64,000 bases of DNA from NCBI RefSeq assembly GCF_003985155.1, contig NZ_ML133694.1, forward strand, positions 124,001-188,000. Direction: 5' to 3'. The position numbers were made by a program, and so were the translations under genes. The stretch is from Rhizobium vallis. GTDB lineage: Bacteria; Pseudomonadota; Alphaproteobacteria; Rhizobiales; Rhizobiaceae. This document shows positions 9,401 to 17,692 of this stretch, piece by piece. Every line of letters begins with the position of its first letter. Within the stretch, counting starts at the first letter, position 1. The notes beneath the pieces were generated by a model, which did not search any database, was not told where the DNA came from, and worked only from the letters and a program-made list of their open reading frames with translations.

Positions 9401-9643
9401 AGACATGTAAAGCATGTCTTCCACACCGTTGATCTGCTGTTCGAGCGGGGTCGAAACGGTGTCGGCGATGGTCTGCGGGTCGGCGCCCGGATAGGAGGTG
9501 CGCACGACGATGGTCGGCGGGGCGATCTCCGGATACTGGGAGACCGGCAATTGCGTATAGGCAATGCCGCCGACAACCAGAAAGAGAATCGAGATGACGG
9601 CCGCAAAGATCGGCCGGTCGACGAAGAAATGTGCAAATCTCAT
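6458..9643 (-). CDS. RND efflux transporter, HAE1 (AcrB-type) inner-membrane pump
   Basis: 1061 residues, full length for an AcrB-type tripartite pump. It starts MRFAHFFVDRPIF, and the fourth membrane helix carries the proton-relay aspartates in GIVVDDAIVVVENVERN. The second half repeats the fold, ending in a typical helix plus short basic tail. It exports hydrophobic drugs or solvents from periplasm and membrane using proton motive force. Its ATG overlaps the stop of the upstream adaptor gene by 4 bases, so the two are translationally coupled. No outer-membrane factor gene is adjacent, so a TolC encoded elsewhere is probably used. Confidence 0.95.
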   Translation of the reverse strand: MRFAHFFVDRPIFAAVISILFLVVGGIAYTQLPVSQYPEIAPPTIVVRTSYPGADPQTIADTVSTPLEQQINGVEDMLYMSSYSSADGAMSLTITFKLGTDLDKVQVLVQNRVSIALPRLPEEVQRLGVTTDKSSPDLMMVVHLLSPSHRYDQLYVSNYARNRIRDVLVRLDGVGDVQIFGERQYSMRIWLDPEKLSAYGMTSDDVVSALRDQNVQVSGGKIGAPPVTGKNAFEYTVRTEGRFSDVREFRYVIVKSTGAGRLVQLQDVARIELGAQDYVTNSYLNNDPAVALGIFARPGTNALDTAHQVQTLMKDVSQNFPEGLEYRIVYDTTEFISDSINEVYRTIAEAALLVAIVVLVFLQSWRTAIIPIVAIPVSLIGTFAILLAFGFSLNMLTLFGLVLAIGIVVDDAIVVVENVERNLARGMTPKQASHVTMDEVGTAVIAISLVLIAVFVPTAFIPGISGQFYRQFAVTISVTTAISALNSLTLSPALAGILLKTHDHETRRKSIASRLGTGLANGFNRGFDRMSSGYSWIVRHLVSSWVGLTCSMLAFACLLGATWYMGTRVPAGFIPTMDQGYAIIVVQLPDGASLARTDAVVKQVGDIARTVPGVGNAVQFAGFSGATFTNASNAGVVFVPFKSFAEREEGGENANKIIGELFGKLQSIQEAFIIAIPPPSVRGVGNSGGFKMQISDLENADMTRVLGLARQMMGAAATTEGLTGVFTTFSDASPQYFLAIDRDKARFLNVPIPNIFNALSINLGVSYVNDFNAFGRVYQVRAQADRQYRMDREDILALKVRSATGALVPLGTLMDIQDSSGPALVQRYNMYVSVPLQGNPTPGTSTGDAIKKMEALAAKILPQGTTFEWTELAYQETHTGNTAIYIFALSVIFVFLALAAQYESWVLPLAIILIVPLAVLAALIGVSLRGMDNNVLTQIGLIVLIGLAAKNAILIVEFARQAEEEGKTPVEAAIEASHLRLRPILMTAFAFIFGVLPLAIATGPGAEMRQSLGTAVFSGMLGVTLFGLFLTPVFYVVLRGWRRSRPVEKPVETIPTERETV

Positions 9644-10818
9644 TGTCCGCTCTCCGCGTTTGCGGATTCGGGCGGCGTGTCCTGCCGCTCCTGCGGCAGT
9701 TCGCTCATCTGCGGCGTGATCTTCGAACCCGGCCGGGCGCGTATCAGGCCATTCACGATGATTGTCTCGGTGCCGTCGAGGCCTTCGCGTATGACGCGAT
9801 AGCCATAGAGGCGCGGCCCCGGCCGCACGGGCTTGGTCGTAACTTTGCCTTCGGCGTTAACGACATAGACGACACGTTCGTTCTGGTCCGAGCCGATCGC
9901 CTCATCCGGAACGAGAATGGCCTTGTAGGTGTTGGAGGCCGCCACCTGGACGCGGCCGAAGAGGCCCGGCTGAAGGATGAGATCAGGATTTGGTACGCGG
10001 GCGCGGAGGCGGATTGTGCCGCTCTCATTGTCGACCCGGTTCTCGGCGAAATCGAGTTTTCCCGTGAAGGGCTTGGCGGTGGCATCCGAGATCGTGACGG
10101 AGACATCCACGCCGCCGCCGCCGAGCTGAAGATCCTTGCCCTGCTTGCGGGCGGTATCGGCAAAATTCAGCAGGCGGCGTTCGTCGACGTCGAAATAAAA
10201 ATCGATCGGGTCGAGCGAAACGATCGTGGTGAGCACGGTTTGATCGGCCTGCACGAGGTTGCCGGTCGAGAGCAGATGGCGGTCGATACGGCCGCTGAGC
10301 GGCGCCTTGATCTCGGTATATTCCATGTCGAGAGCAGCGCGATCGGCTGCGGCCTGCGCGCCGCGGACATTGGCCTCGGCGGAGTCGAACTCGCGGCGGC
10401 GGTCGTCCAGCGTCTGGGCCGACTGGCTGCCGCTCGAAATGAGCGATTGCGTGCGCTTATACTGCGCATCGGCAAAGACCAGGGTGGATTGCGCCGATTC
10501 GAGCGCGGCCTTTGCCTGATTGAGCGCGGTAACGAACGGCCGCTGATCGATGACGAAGAGCAGGTCGCCCTGTTTCACCAGCGCGCCGTCCTCGAAATGG
10601 ATTTCCTGGAGGTAGCCGCCGACGCGCGAGCGGACCGAAACTTCGTCGACGGGCTGGAAGCGACCGATGAATTCGTCATTGTCGATGACATCGCGCACGA
10701 CTGGCTTTGCGACTGTGACGGGAGGAGGGGCCGACGGTGCGCCCTGCGCCATCGCGGCCAGAGGCATGAAGGTAGCGAAACAGCCAAGCACCAATATCCG
10801 TCGAAGCACGTAGGTCAT
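9640..10818 (-). CDS. RND efflux periplasmic adaptor subunit (membrane fusion protein)
   Basis: 392 residues. The N-terminal signal segment (RRILVLGCFATFMPLAAMAQG) lacks an obvious lipobox. Then come a lipoyl half (RVGGYLQEIHFEDGALVKQGDLLFVID), an alpha-helical hairpin, the second lipoyl half (EIKAPLSGRIDR) and beta-barrel/MPD domains. It bridges the inner-membrane pump at 6458-9643 to an outer-membrane channel. GGAGGGACCGGT precedes the ATG. It is the first gene of a two-gene operon, and no regulator gene is adjacent on its 5' side; the nearest is marR, about 600 bases away and divergent. Confidence 0.93.
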   Translation of the reverse strand: MTYVLRRILVLGCFATFMPLAAMAQGAPSAPPPVTVAKPVVRDVIDNDEFIGRFQPVDEVSVRSRVGGYLQEIHFEDGALVKQGDLLFVIDQRPFVTALNQAKAALESAQSTLVFADAQYKRTQSLISSGSQSAQTLDDRRREFDSAEANVRGAQAAADRAALDMEYTEIKAPLSGRIDRHLLSTGNLVQADQTVLTTIVSLDPIDFYFDVDERRLLNFADTARKQGKDLQLGGGGVDVSVTISDATAKPFTGKLDFAENRVDNESGTIRLRARVPNPDLILQPGLFGRVQVAASNTYKAILVPDEAIGSDQNERVVYVVNAEGKVTTKPVRPGPRLYGYRVIREGLDGTETIIVNGLIRARPGSKITPQMSELPQERQDTPPESANAESGQ

Positions 10819-11080
10819 ACCGGTCCCTCCAATCTCGACGGCCGATCGACCGCCGACGAACCCTAAGATGAAGTGATGCTATTCTTGTCTTGCTGCTTTG
10901 AACGAAGGCCTTTGCCCCCGTGATCTTTCCCGGCGTCCAATTCTGGAAAGGAAGGCCGGCACGCAATGCACATCGGAAAAATCGTAACGCTATGAAATTG
11001 GTTATAGAGGGCAGCGGCGAAAAATAGCAAATGCCAATTGGCGGCGGTTCCGGAATCCATGAAAACTTCACGGAGCGGCG

Positions 11081-11206
11081 TCAGCTCTCGACGATGACAC
11101 CGGCGATCGCCAGCATGGTGGGATAAGGGATACGGAATTTCCTGGAAAATTGCAGAAAGACGATCGCTACCAGCAGCAGCGTCAGCATGCTTTCGAAGAA
11201 CGCCAT
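11081..11206 (-). pseudogene. Mini-ORF resembling the N-terminus of a CPA1 Na+/H+ antiporter (remnant or small membrane protein)
   Basis: A 41-codon frame with an excellent ribosome site: AGGAGGA lies 5-11 bases before the ATG. It reads MAFFESMLTLLLVAIVFLQF, then SRKFRIPYPTMLAIAGVIVES and a stop. The pattern of a hydrophobic helix, basic residues, PYPTMLAIAG and a second hydrophobic start is the opening of NhaP-type CPA1 antiporters. No continuing frame is recognisable downstream toward 10819. It is either a decayed antiporter whose remaining 400-odd codons were deleted or a retained one-helix small protein. The family resemblance is from memory. Confidence 0.5.
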
Positions 11207-11413
11207 CAAGTCCTCCTGCGCCTCCGGGGGAGGCGCTTTCTGACTGGAAACTAGGGCAAAGCGGCGTCGCGGCTACTCTCTGGCCTCGGCCCGATCCACG
11301 GATGGGAAGGCTGCAACGCGGCCCTGAGCCCGCTGCGTCATTTTGGCCGCGGCTGCTGAATCTGCCACTCGCGGTCTTGTGCGATGCACATGCTCAATAT
11401 ATCTACCGATATC

Positions 11414-11427
11414 ATAAGTATGCTTAT
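11414..11427 (+). promoter_or_regulatory. Candidate MarR operator
   Basis: The inverted repeat ATAAG-TATG-CTTAT, embedded in an A+T-rich stretch, lies 22 bases upstream of the marR start codon. MarR proteins usually autoregulate from such dyads overlapping the promoter, so this probably controls marR-emrA-emrB. The role is inferred from position and symmetry. Confidence 0.45.
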
Positions 11428-11448
11428 AAATAGCCGGCGCAGGTTTCC

Positions 11449-11913
11449 ATGAACGCTACACCCACCCTCGGTTTCCTTCTCCACGACGTCGCACGGCTGC
11501 TGCGCAAGCGGTTCGAGCAACGCGCGAAGTGCCTCGGGCTGACCCGGTCGCAATGGCAGACGCTTGCCTATCTCTCGAACAATGAAGGCATCCACCAGAG
11601 CGGCCTTGCGGAAATTCTCGAAGTCGAGCCGATCACGCTGGTGCGCATCCTCGACAAGCTCGCCGAGCGCGGACTGATCGAGCGCCGCCAGCACCCGACG
11701 GACCGGCGCATCTGGCTGCTCTATATGCGCGAGGAGGCGCATCCGCTGCTCGCGGAAATGCGCGAACTCGGGGATGTCACCCGCGGGGAGGCGCTGGAAG
11801 GCGTCTCCGCCGAGCAGCGCGAACAGCTTTACCAAATCCTCTCCGCAATGAAGACGAACCTGGTGCAGGCTTGCCGAACACCGGTCGAAGAGAATGAGAT
11901 GAGCGATGGCTGA
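11449..11913 (+). CDS. MarR-family transcriptional regulator
   Basis: 154 residues with the MarR winged helix: LTRSQWQTLAYLSNNEGIHQSGLAEILEVEPITLVRILDKLAERGLIERR, followed by the wing HPTDRRIWLLY. It probably represses itself and the downstream drug exporter, losing DNA affinity when it binds the exported compounds. The last 8 bases overlap the start of emrA, so one polycistronic mRNA is likely. A dyad lies just upstream of the start. Confidence 0.93.
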   Translation: MNATPTLGFLLHDVARLLRKRFEQRAKCLGLTRSQWQTLAYLSNNEGIHQSGLAEILEVEPITLVRILDKLAERGLIERRQHPTDRRIWLLYMREEAHPLLAEMRELGDVTRGEALEGVSAEQREQLYQILSAMKTNLVQACRTPVEENEMSDG

Positions 11914-13129
11914 TCAACCCTCCCTCCGCGTCGTTGCCGACGCCAATGCCAAGTCCCACATCCAAGAAAGCCAAGCGAAACAGCAGGAAACGGTAGCCGA
12001 AGCGCCTTCATCCAATTCAGCGCCGGCTGCCGCCGTGGCTGCGCCTGGCGGCAACAAGGTCCGCCGCCGGCGCAGTCTCACGCGGCCGATCCTGTTTGCC
12101 CTGCTTCCGGTGGCGCTTGTCGTCGGCGGCTATTATTACGTCAATGGCGGCCAGGTGATGTCGACCGACAATGCCTATATCCAGGCCGATATGGTCGGGC
12201 TCACCACCGATGTCTCAGGGATCGTCGACAAGATCGACGTGCATGAGAACGAGGCGGTGAAGGCCGGGCAGGCGCTTTTCAGCCTCAGGGCCGATTCCTT
12301 CAAGATCGCGCTCGATGGCGCCAGGGCGCAGCTCGGCGCGCAGCGCAACCAGATCATGAACCTCAAGGCCAGCTATCAGCAGTCGCTCGCCGAGATCACG
12401 CAGGCTGAGGCCGATCTGCCCTATTACCAGGATCAGTTCGACCGGCAGCAGAACCTCGTCAACAATGGCAGCGCGACGCAGTCGGCCTATGACGAGGCCA
12501 AGCACAATCTCGAGGCCGCTCAGCAGAAGGTTGCCGTGGCCAAGGCGGAAGCCGCAACAACGCTCGCCCAGCTCGGCGGCAGCGCCGACCAGCCGGTCGA
12601 GGAAAACCCGCTCTACCTGCAGGCCAAATCGCAGGTGGACAACGCCCAGCGTGAACTCGACCATAGCGTCGTCAAGGCGCCATTCGACGGCATCGTCACC
12701 AATGTCAACGCGCTGCAGGTGGGGTCCTACTTGCAGGCTTCGCAACAGGCCTTTTCGCTTGTCGCCACCGACCATCTTTGGATCGCCGCCAGCCCGAAGG
12801 AAACCGAGCTGACCTACGTCAAGCCGGGCCAGACGGCCGAGATCTACATCGACACCTATCCCGGCGTGGCGTGGAAGGGCAAAGTCGAGAGCATCAGCCC
12901 GGCCTCCGGCTCCAGTTTCTCGCTGCTGCCGGCGCAAAATACGACTGGCAACTGGGTGAAAGTCGTCCAACGCATTCCGATGCGCGTCAGCATCGAGGAC
13001 ACCGAAGGCAAGCCGCCGCTTCGCATGGGCATGAGCACGGTGGTCGATGTCGAGACCGGCCATGCTCGCGGCCTGCCCGATTTCGCTAACAAGCTTCTGG
13101 GCGTGGCTCAGGGTAAGGCTCATGAGTAA
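11906..13129 (+). CDS. emrA: EmrA-like HlyD-family membrane fusion protein
   Basis: 407 residues. A basic cytoplasmic N-terminus (GNKVRRRRSLTRP) is followed by one membrane helix (ILFALLPVALVVGGYYYV, about 55-72), then the lipoyl domain (TDVSGIVDKIDVHENEAVKAGQALFSL), a long helical hairpin and a beta-barrel (TYVKPGQTAEIYIDTYPG). This is the EmrA/VceA layout. It partners the DHA2 exporter encoded next, with which it overlaps by 8 bases. Together they move drugs across the envelope, probably through a TolC not encoded here. Confidence 0.92.
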   Translation: MADQPSLRVVADANAKSHIQESQAKQQETVAEAPSSNSAPAAAVAAPGGNKVRRRRSLTRPILFALLPVALVVGGYYYVNGGQVMSTDNAYIQADMVGLTTDVSGIVDKIDVHENEAVKAGQALFSLRADSFKIALDGARAQLGAQRNQIMNLKASYQQSLAEITQAEADLPYYQDQFDRQQNLVNNGSATQSAYDEAKHNLEAAQQKVAVAKAEAATTLAQLGGSADQPVEENPLYLQAKSQVDNAQRELDHSVVKAPFDGIVTNVNALQVGSYLQASQQAFSLVATDHLWIAASPKETELTYVKPGQTAEIYIDTYPGVAWKGKVESISPASGSSFSLLPAQNTTGNWVKVVQRIPMRVSIEDTEGKPPLRMGMSTVVDVETGHARGLPDFANKLLGVAQGKAHE

Positions 13130-14663
13130 CGCGTCCGCATCTGCGGCCAGGCCCGTCGCCAATCGCGGCGCGATCACGGCCTGCGTCATTCTCGCCGTCA
13201 TCATGCAGGCGCTGGACACGACGATCGCCAATGTGGCGCTGCCCTATATCCAGGGCAGCGTTTCGGCATCTGCCGACCAGATCAACTGGGTTCTGACCTC
13301 CTATATCGTCGCGGCGGCGATCATGACGCCGCCCTCGGGCTTCCTTGCCGCCAAGTTCGGCCGCAAGCGTGTGCTGCTCGTCGCTATCGCCGGCTTCGTG
13401 GCGGCTTCCGTCCTCTGCGGCCTTGCGCAATCGCTGAACCAGATCGTCGCCTTCCGCCTGCTGCAGGGCCTGTTCGGCGCGTCGCTGGTGCCGCTTTCCC
13501 AGGGCATTCTGCTCGACATCTATAGTGTGGAGGAGCGCGGTTCGGCCATGGCGCTCTTCGGCGTCTCGGTTATGGTCGGGCCGGTCCTCGGTCCCGTCAT
13601 CGGTGGCTGGCTGACCGACAATATCAGCTGGCGCTGGGTGTTCTACATCAACGTGCCGATCGGTGCGCTCGCCTTCATGGGCATCGTCGTCTTCGTCACC
13701 GAGACCAAGAGGGATGCGCTCGCCAAACTGGACTGGTTCGGCTTCGGGATGATGAGCCTGTTCATCGCCGCGCTGCAACTCTTCCTCGACCGCGGTGAGC
13801 AGCTCGACTGGTTTTCCTCAGGCGAGATCATGCTCGAGGCGCTGATCTGCGCCTCTGCCTTCTACCTGCTGATCGTCCATACGCTGACGGCGGAGAAATC
13901 CTTCGTCAATCCGAAGCTGTTCCTCGACCAGAACTTCACGATCAGCATGATCTTCATCTTCGTCGTCGGCGTCACCTACCTCGCCTCGCTGGCGCTGATG
14001 ACGCCCTATCTGCAGACGCTGATGGGTTATCCCGTCATCACCGCCGGCATCGTCATGGGGCCGCGCGGCCTCGGCACCATGCTCTGCATGTTCATTGTCG
14101 GCCGGCTGATCGGCAAGGTCGATACGCGCTTGCTGCTGGTGCTCGGCCTCGGCCTGACCGCCTGGGCGATGTACGACATGACGGGCTGGACGCCCGATGT
14201 TTCGCAATGGACGATCGTCTCGGTCGGCTTCATCCAGGGCGCCGGCCTCGGTTTTCTGTTCGTACCGCTGACGACGATCGCTTTCGCCACGCTGCCCGCC
14301 CATATGCGCGGCGACGGCACCGGCCTCTACAACCTGTCGCGAAACATCGGCTCGGCGGTTGGCATCTCGATCGTTTCGGCGCTGATCGTCGAGAACACGC
14401 AGAGCAATCATGAATCGATCGCATCCTATGTGACGCCGTTCAACCACGCCTTCAACGCGGTGGCGGCGCAGGGGCTGAGCCCGGTGACGGCGGCCGGGCG
14501 GGCTTCGCTCAACGAGATCATCACGCTGCAATCGACGATCATCGCCTATATGGACGATTTCAAGCTGCTGATGCTGATGTCGCTTGCGGTCATTCCGCTT
14601 GTGCTCCTCTTGCGCAAGCCGAAGGCAGCGCCCGCCGCCGACCACAGCGCGGTCATGGAGTAG
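13122..14663 (+). CDS. emrB: EmrB/QacA (DHA2) family drug:proton antiporter
   Basis: 513 residues with 14 predicted membrane helices. The helix-1 motif LDTTIANVALPYIQGS and the loop 2-3 motif with FGRKRVLL identify a DHA2-type major facilitator. Start ATG 13122 gives the conserved N-terminus; an upstream in-frame codon at 13047 lies inside emrA. It is the third gene of marR-emrA-emrB. A rho-independent terminator follows at 14701-14733, inside the coding region of the facing glycosylase gene. Confidence 0.95.
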   Translation: MSNASASAARPVANRGAITACVILAVIMQALDTTIANVALPYIQGSVSASADQINWVLTSYIVAAAIMTPPSGFLAAKFGRKRVLLVAIAGFVAASVLCGLAQSLNQIVAFRLLQGLFGASLVPLSQGILLDIYSVEERGSAMALFGVSVMVGPVLGPVIGGWLTDNISWRWVFYINVPIGALAFMGIVVFVTETKRDALAKLDWFGFGMMSLFIAALQLFLDRGEQLDWFSSGEIMLEALICASAFYLLIVHTLTAEKSFVNPKLFLDQNFTISMIFIFVVGVTYLASLALMTPYLQTLMGYPVITAGIVMGPRGLGTMLCMFIVGRLIGKVDTRLLLVLGLGLTAWAMYDMTGWTPDVSQWTIVSVGFIQGAGLGFLFVPLTTIAFATLPAHMRGDGTGLYNLSRNIGSAVGISIVSALIVENTQSNHESIASYVTPFNHAFNAVAAQGLSPVTAAGRASLNEIITLQSTIIAYMDDFKLLMLMSLAVIPLVLLLRKPKAAPAADHSAVME

Positions 14664-15281
14664 TTAGCGAAACGGCTTGCTGAGATATCGCGATCCCTGA
14701 ATGCCGAAGCGCCATGGTGCTTCGGCATTTTTCGTGATGCCGATGCGTTTTCCCGAGACGATCGGCACCGGTGCCGACGGCGCGATCGCATAGGGTGGAC
14801 GGTCGAGCAGCCTGTCGTTGATCTCGATATCGATGCCGAGCGCCTGGCAAAGCTTGCCGGGGCCGCTGCAGAGTGCGGTCAGCATATCGGTGCCGCGCCG
14901 CTCCATCATGTGAGGGATTCCCGTATCCGGCTCCAGGGCGCGGATGAGCGCGGCCGAGCCCGGATGGCAGACGAAATTCAGGCACCAGTACATGCCGTAG
15001 ATGCGGTAGATATAGACATTGCCCGGTTTGCCGTACATGGCGCCGTTGCGCTTCGTGGGCCCGCGAAAACTGTGCGAGGCCTCGTCATCGGGGAAATAGG
15101 CTTCCGTCTCGGTGATGCGGCCGCCGACGCCATCGACCGTGAGATGGCAGCCGAGCAGATCGCGGGAGACGCTGATCGCATCACGCTCGAAAAATGCCCT
15201 GAGGCTTTCGCCGGTTAGCGCGCCAACGCCGATTGCGCCTGATGTCGTTCCACCATCGGTCATGGCCGAGGCAGATAACAT
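14664..15281 (-). CDS. mpg: DNA-3-methyladenine glycosylase (AAG/MPG family)
   Basis: 205 residues of the alkyladenine glycosylase fold, which removes alkylated purines in base-excision repair. Recognisable blocks are LLGCHLTVDGVGGRITETEAY (with the catalytic glutamate), SHSFRGPTKRNGAMYGKPG, VYIYRIYGMYWCLNFV and LCSGPGKLCQALGID. ATG codons at 15281 and 15263 are both possible, and neither has a strong ribosome site. The 3' end also holds the terminator of the convergent emrB transcript. Confidence 0.92.
   Translation of the reverse strand: MLSASAMTDGGTTSGAIGVGALTGESLRAFFERDAISVSRDLLGCHLTVDGVGGRITETEAYFPDDEASHSFRGPTKRNGAMYGKPGNVYIYRIYGMYWCLNFVCHPGSAALIRALEPDTGIPHMMERRGTDMLTALCSGPGKLCQALGIDIEINDRLLDRPPYAIAPSAPVPIVSGKRIGITKNAEAPWRFGIQGSRYLSKPFR
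14701..14733 (+). terminator. Rho-independent terminator of marR-emrA-emrB, inside the mpg coding region
   Basis: Perfect 10-base stem ATGCCGAAGC/GCTTCGGCAT (14701-14710 and 14719-14728) with an 8-base loop, ending in a T tract (14728-14732) on the plus strand. It starts 38 bases after the emrB stop and lies within the last 70 bases of mpg on the other strand. Confidence 0.8.
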
Positions 15282-15318
15282 TCGCCGTGCCCGTCGTCAC
15301 CCCAAAACCGCTTCGGGA

Positions 15319-15633
15319 TCAGCGGCCGGCATTCGGATCGCGCATCGGGATCGAGGATGATGTGACCGAGACCGGGTCGCTCGCCGGAAAGGAATCTTCG
15401 AGACCCTCTTCCAGTTCCTCTTCGAGCAGGGCGGGATCCTTGCTGCGCGCGCCGTCGCCATGCACGGGTTCGATTGCCGCGGCAAGCAGGGCCTTGGCCC
15501 GCGAGATGGCGTTTTCCGAAGTCAGCTCAGGCGTGCTTCGTAGCGTCACGGCGATGCTGTCTTCGCCTTCCCAGCCGAATTCGACGACGAAGCCGTCTTC
15601 CGTCTGGTAGACGGTGATATCGTAGAGTGCCAT
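15319..15633 (-). CDS. Small conserved protein with C-terminal DSFPASDPVSVT motif
   Basis: 104 residues starting MALYDITVYQTEDG, with AAGGGAA upstream of the ATG. The C-terminal third (LEEGLEDSFPASDPVSVTSS) matches a short motif I recall recurring at the ends of many small rhizobial proteins. The N-terminal half looks like a small alpha/beta domain. No enzymatic motif, signal peptide or membrane segment is visible. Function unknown; it lies between mpg and a LysR gene on the same strand. Confidence 0.72.
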   Translation of the reverse strand: MALYDITVYQTEDGFVVEFGWEGEDSIAVTLRSTPELTSENAISRAKALLAAAIEPVHGDGARSKDPALLEEELEEGLEDSFPASDPVSVTSSSIPMRDPNAGR

Positions 15634-15657
15634 GCCCGTTCCCTTCAAGCGCCTATA

Positions 15658-16566
15658 TTAGGAAAGCGTGTTTTCGGAATTTTGTCGAGCGAAGACCTTC
15701 ACCAGCCAGTCGATGAAAACGCGCACGCGCGGCGAAAGCTGGCGGTTGCGAGGATAGAGCAGGGAGACCGGCGTCGGGGTCGGCGGGAAATCCTTGAGCA
15801 CAGGAATCAGCGTTCCCGCGGCCAGATCTGTTTCGGCGTGATAGCGCGGGATCTGGATCAGGCCGAGGCCCAGCCTCGCGGCTGAAACATAACTTTCGGC
15901 GCCGTTGACGGTGACGGTTGCCGGAATGGCGACGTTGCGTACTGCGCCGTCGATTATGAATTCGAGCGGTAGCAGACTGCCGGTGCCACTGGAGTGAAAG
16001 CCGACCATGCGATGGCCGGCAAGCCGCTCCGGATGCCGCGGCCGGCCACGGGCGGCGATGTAGGCGGGAGAGGCGAGCGTGATCTCGTCAAGCATGGCAA
16101 CGCGCCTGATGATCATGTCGCTATCCTCGGGCTCGCCGACGCGCAGCACGCAATCGATGCCTTCACGCACAAGATCGACCAGACGGTCGCCCTCGCTCAT
16201 ATAGAATTCGATCTCGGGATAGGTCTCCAGAAAGGACGGCAGGCTCGGCAGCACGAAATGACGGGCGAGCGTGCCGTGCACATCGACGCGCAGAAGACCC
16301 TTCGGTTTGGCGCCGGCAAAGGCGCCCTCGGCATCCTCTATATCGGCAAGGATCGACAGGCAGCGCCGGTAATAGGCCTCGCCGTCGAGCGTCGGGCTGA
16401 CGTGGCGCGTCGTGCGCTGGAGCAGGCGCACCCCGAGCCGGGCTTCGAGCTGTTTGACCGCATCGGTGACGGTCGAGCGCGGCAAGCCGGTGTCTTCTGC
16501 GGCAAGAGTAAAACTGCGGCGTTCCACGATGCGGCAAAACACCCGCATGGCATCGACTCTGTCCAT
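15658..16566 (-). CDS. LysR-family transcriptional regulator
   Basis: 302 residues. The N-terminal winged HTH (MDRVDAMRVFCRIVERRSF ... GLPRSTVTDAVKQLEARLGVRLL) is followed by a co-inducer-binding domain of normal length. ATG 16566 begins the conserved domain; ATG 16581 is an alternative adding five residues. It is divergent from an SDR gene starting at 16688, and the roughly 120-base gap contains spaced ATGCC repeats and a GGATA/TATCC dyad. LysR proteins usually control the divergent neighbour, so that SDR is the likely target. Confidence 0.92.
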   Translation of the reverse strand: MDRVDAMRVFCRIVERRSFTLAAEDTGLPRSTVTDAVKQLEARLGVRLLQRTTRHVSPTLDGEAYYRRCLSILADIEDAEGAFAGAKPKGLLRVDVHGTLARHFVLPSLPSFLETYPEIEFYMSEGDRLVDLVREGIDCVLRVGEPEDSDMIIRRVAMLDEITLASPAYIAARGRPRHPERLAGHRMVGFHSSGTGSLLPLEFIIDGAVRNVAIPATVTVNGAESYVSAARLGLGLIQIPRYHAETDLAAGTLIPVLKDFPPTPTPVSLLYPRNRQLSPRVRVFIDWLVKVFARQNSENTLS

Positions 16567-16687
16567 GTTCTTTGTTCGCATCTCCCGGATAGTGATGCCG
16601 AAGAATGCCTGATTATCCGCTGGAAGAAAAGCGCCATCCTCTCCTTATCGAAAACGCGCAACGGCGCACGCCTGAAGGAGAGCGGAA

Positions 16688-17428
16688 ATGGCCAGTAACG
16701 AAAACAAGGTCGCCTTGGTGACGGGCGCTTCACGCGGCATCGGCGCGGCTATCGCCCGACGCCTCGCCGGAGGCGGCTTCACCGTCGTCATCAATTATTC
16801 CGGCAGTGCGGCCCAGGCCGAGGAATTGGCGCGCGAGATCGAGCAGGCCGGCGGCAAAGCGCTGACGGCAAAGGCCGATGTCAGCGATGCTGAAGCTGTC
16901 CGGCAGATGTTCGATGCGGCGGAAACCGCTTTCGGCGGCATCGACGTGCTCGTCAACAATGCCGGCATCATGATGCTCTCCCCGCTTGCCGAGGTTGACG
17001 ATGCCAATTTCGACCGGCAGATCGCCGTCAATCTCAAGGGCACCTTCAATACGCTCCGGGAAGCGGCCAAGCGCCTGCGTGACGGCGGCCGGATCATCAA
17101 TTTCTCCACCTCGGTCGTCGGGCTGAAGCTCGAAACCTACGGCGTCTACGCCGCCACCAAGGCCGCCGTCGAAACGCTGACGGCGATCATGGCCAAGGAG
17201 ATGCGCGGCCGCAATATCACTGTCAACGCTGTCGCGCCCGGGCCTGTCGCCACCGATCTTTTCCTCAACGGCAAGTCGGAGGAACTCATCGCCCGGATGT
17301 CGAAGATGAACCCGCTGGAACGCCTTGGCGCGCCTGATGACATCGCGTCTGCAGTCGCCTTCCTCGCCAGTCCGGACGGCGGCTGGATCAATGGCCAGAC
17401 GCTGCGCGCCAATGGCGGCATGATCTGA
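16688..17428 (+). CDS. SDR-family oxidoreductase (3-oxoacyl-ACP reductase-like)
   Basis: 246 residues: TGASRGIGAAIA cofactor loop, NNAGIM, catalytic YAATK (Tyr-x3-Lys, preceded by the active-site Ser in FSTSVV) and the C-terminal GQTLRANGGMI. The arrangement is close to FabG-like NADP(H)-dependent reductases. GGAG lies upstream of the ATG. The divergent LysR gene suggests inducible expression, as for small quinone or aldehyde reductases paired with LysR genes in proteobacteria. The substrate is unknown. Confidence 0.88.
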   Translation: MASNENKVALVTGASRGIGAAIARRLAGGGFTVVINYSGSAAQAEELAREIEQAGGKALTAKADVSDAEAVRQMFDAAETAFGGIDVLVNNAGIMMLSPLAEVDDANFDRQIAVNLKGTFNTLREAAKRLRDGGRIINFSTSVVGLKLETYGVYAATKAAVETLTAIMAKEMRGRNITVNAVAPGPVATDLFLNGKSEELIARMSKMNPLERLGAPDDIASAVAFLASPDGGWINGQTLRANGGMI

Positions 17429-17486
17429 CGGAGGCGAGCGGCTTGGCTGGGAAAGATCAGGCGCAGGCCGTCATCGCAATTATGTG

Positions 17487-17504
17487 AACGCTGCTTGCAG
17501 CGTT
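17487..17504 (+). terminator. Palindromic hairpin after the SDR gene
   Basis: AACGCTGC/GCAGCGTT with a two-base centre lies 59 bases after the SDR stop. It is followed by a pyrimidine-rich stretch (TTTCCCTCTT) rather than a clean T run, so it is only a possible terminator. The rest of the gap to the LysR stop at 17693 shows no gene. Confidence 0.35.
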
Positions 17505-17692
17505 TCCCTCTTACAATTTTGTGGAGAGTAGATATAACAGGTTTATCGCCAGAGAGTGGAATCCCTGCCGCTCTCTTCCGAACCTCCAGAGCCTGCCGTG
17601 CCCTTACTCCGGGCGCGACAGGCCCATGTTCAAAGTCATTGCGGCCCGTCGAAGGTTTCCCCTGCCTTCCGGGCCGTATCTGTTTCCTCCGC

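Noticed and set aside
11207..11448. Possible small RNA or second remnant between the antiporter fragment and marR
   Set aside because: No stable terminator-like hairpin or coding pattern could be seen beyond the MarR dyad.
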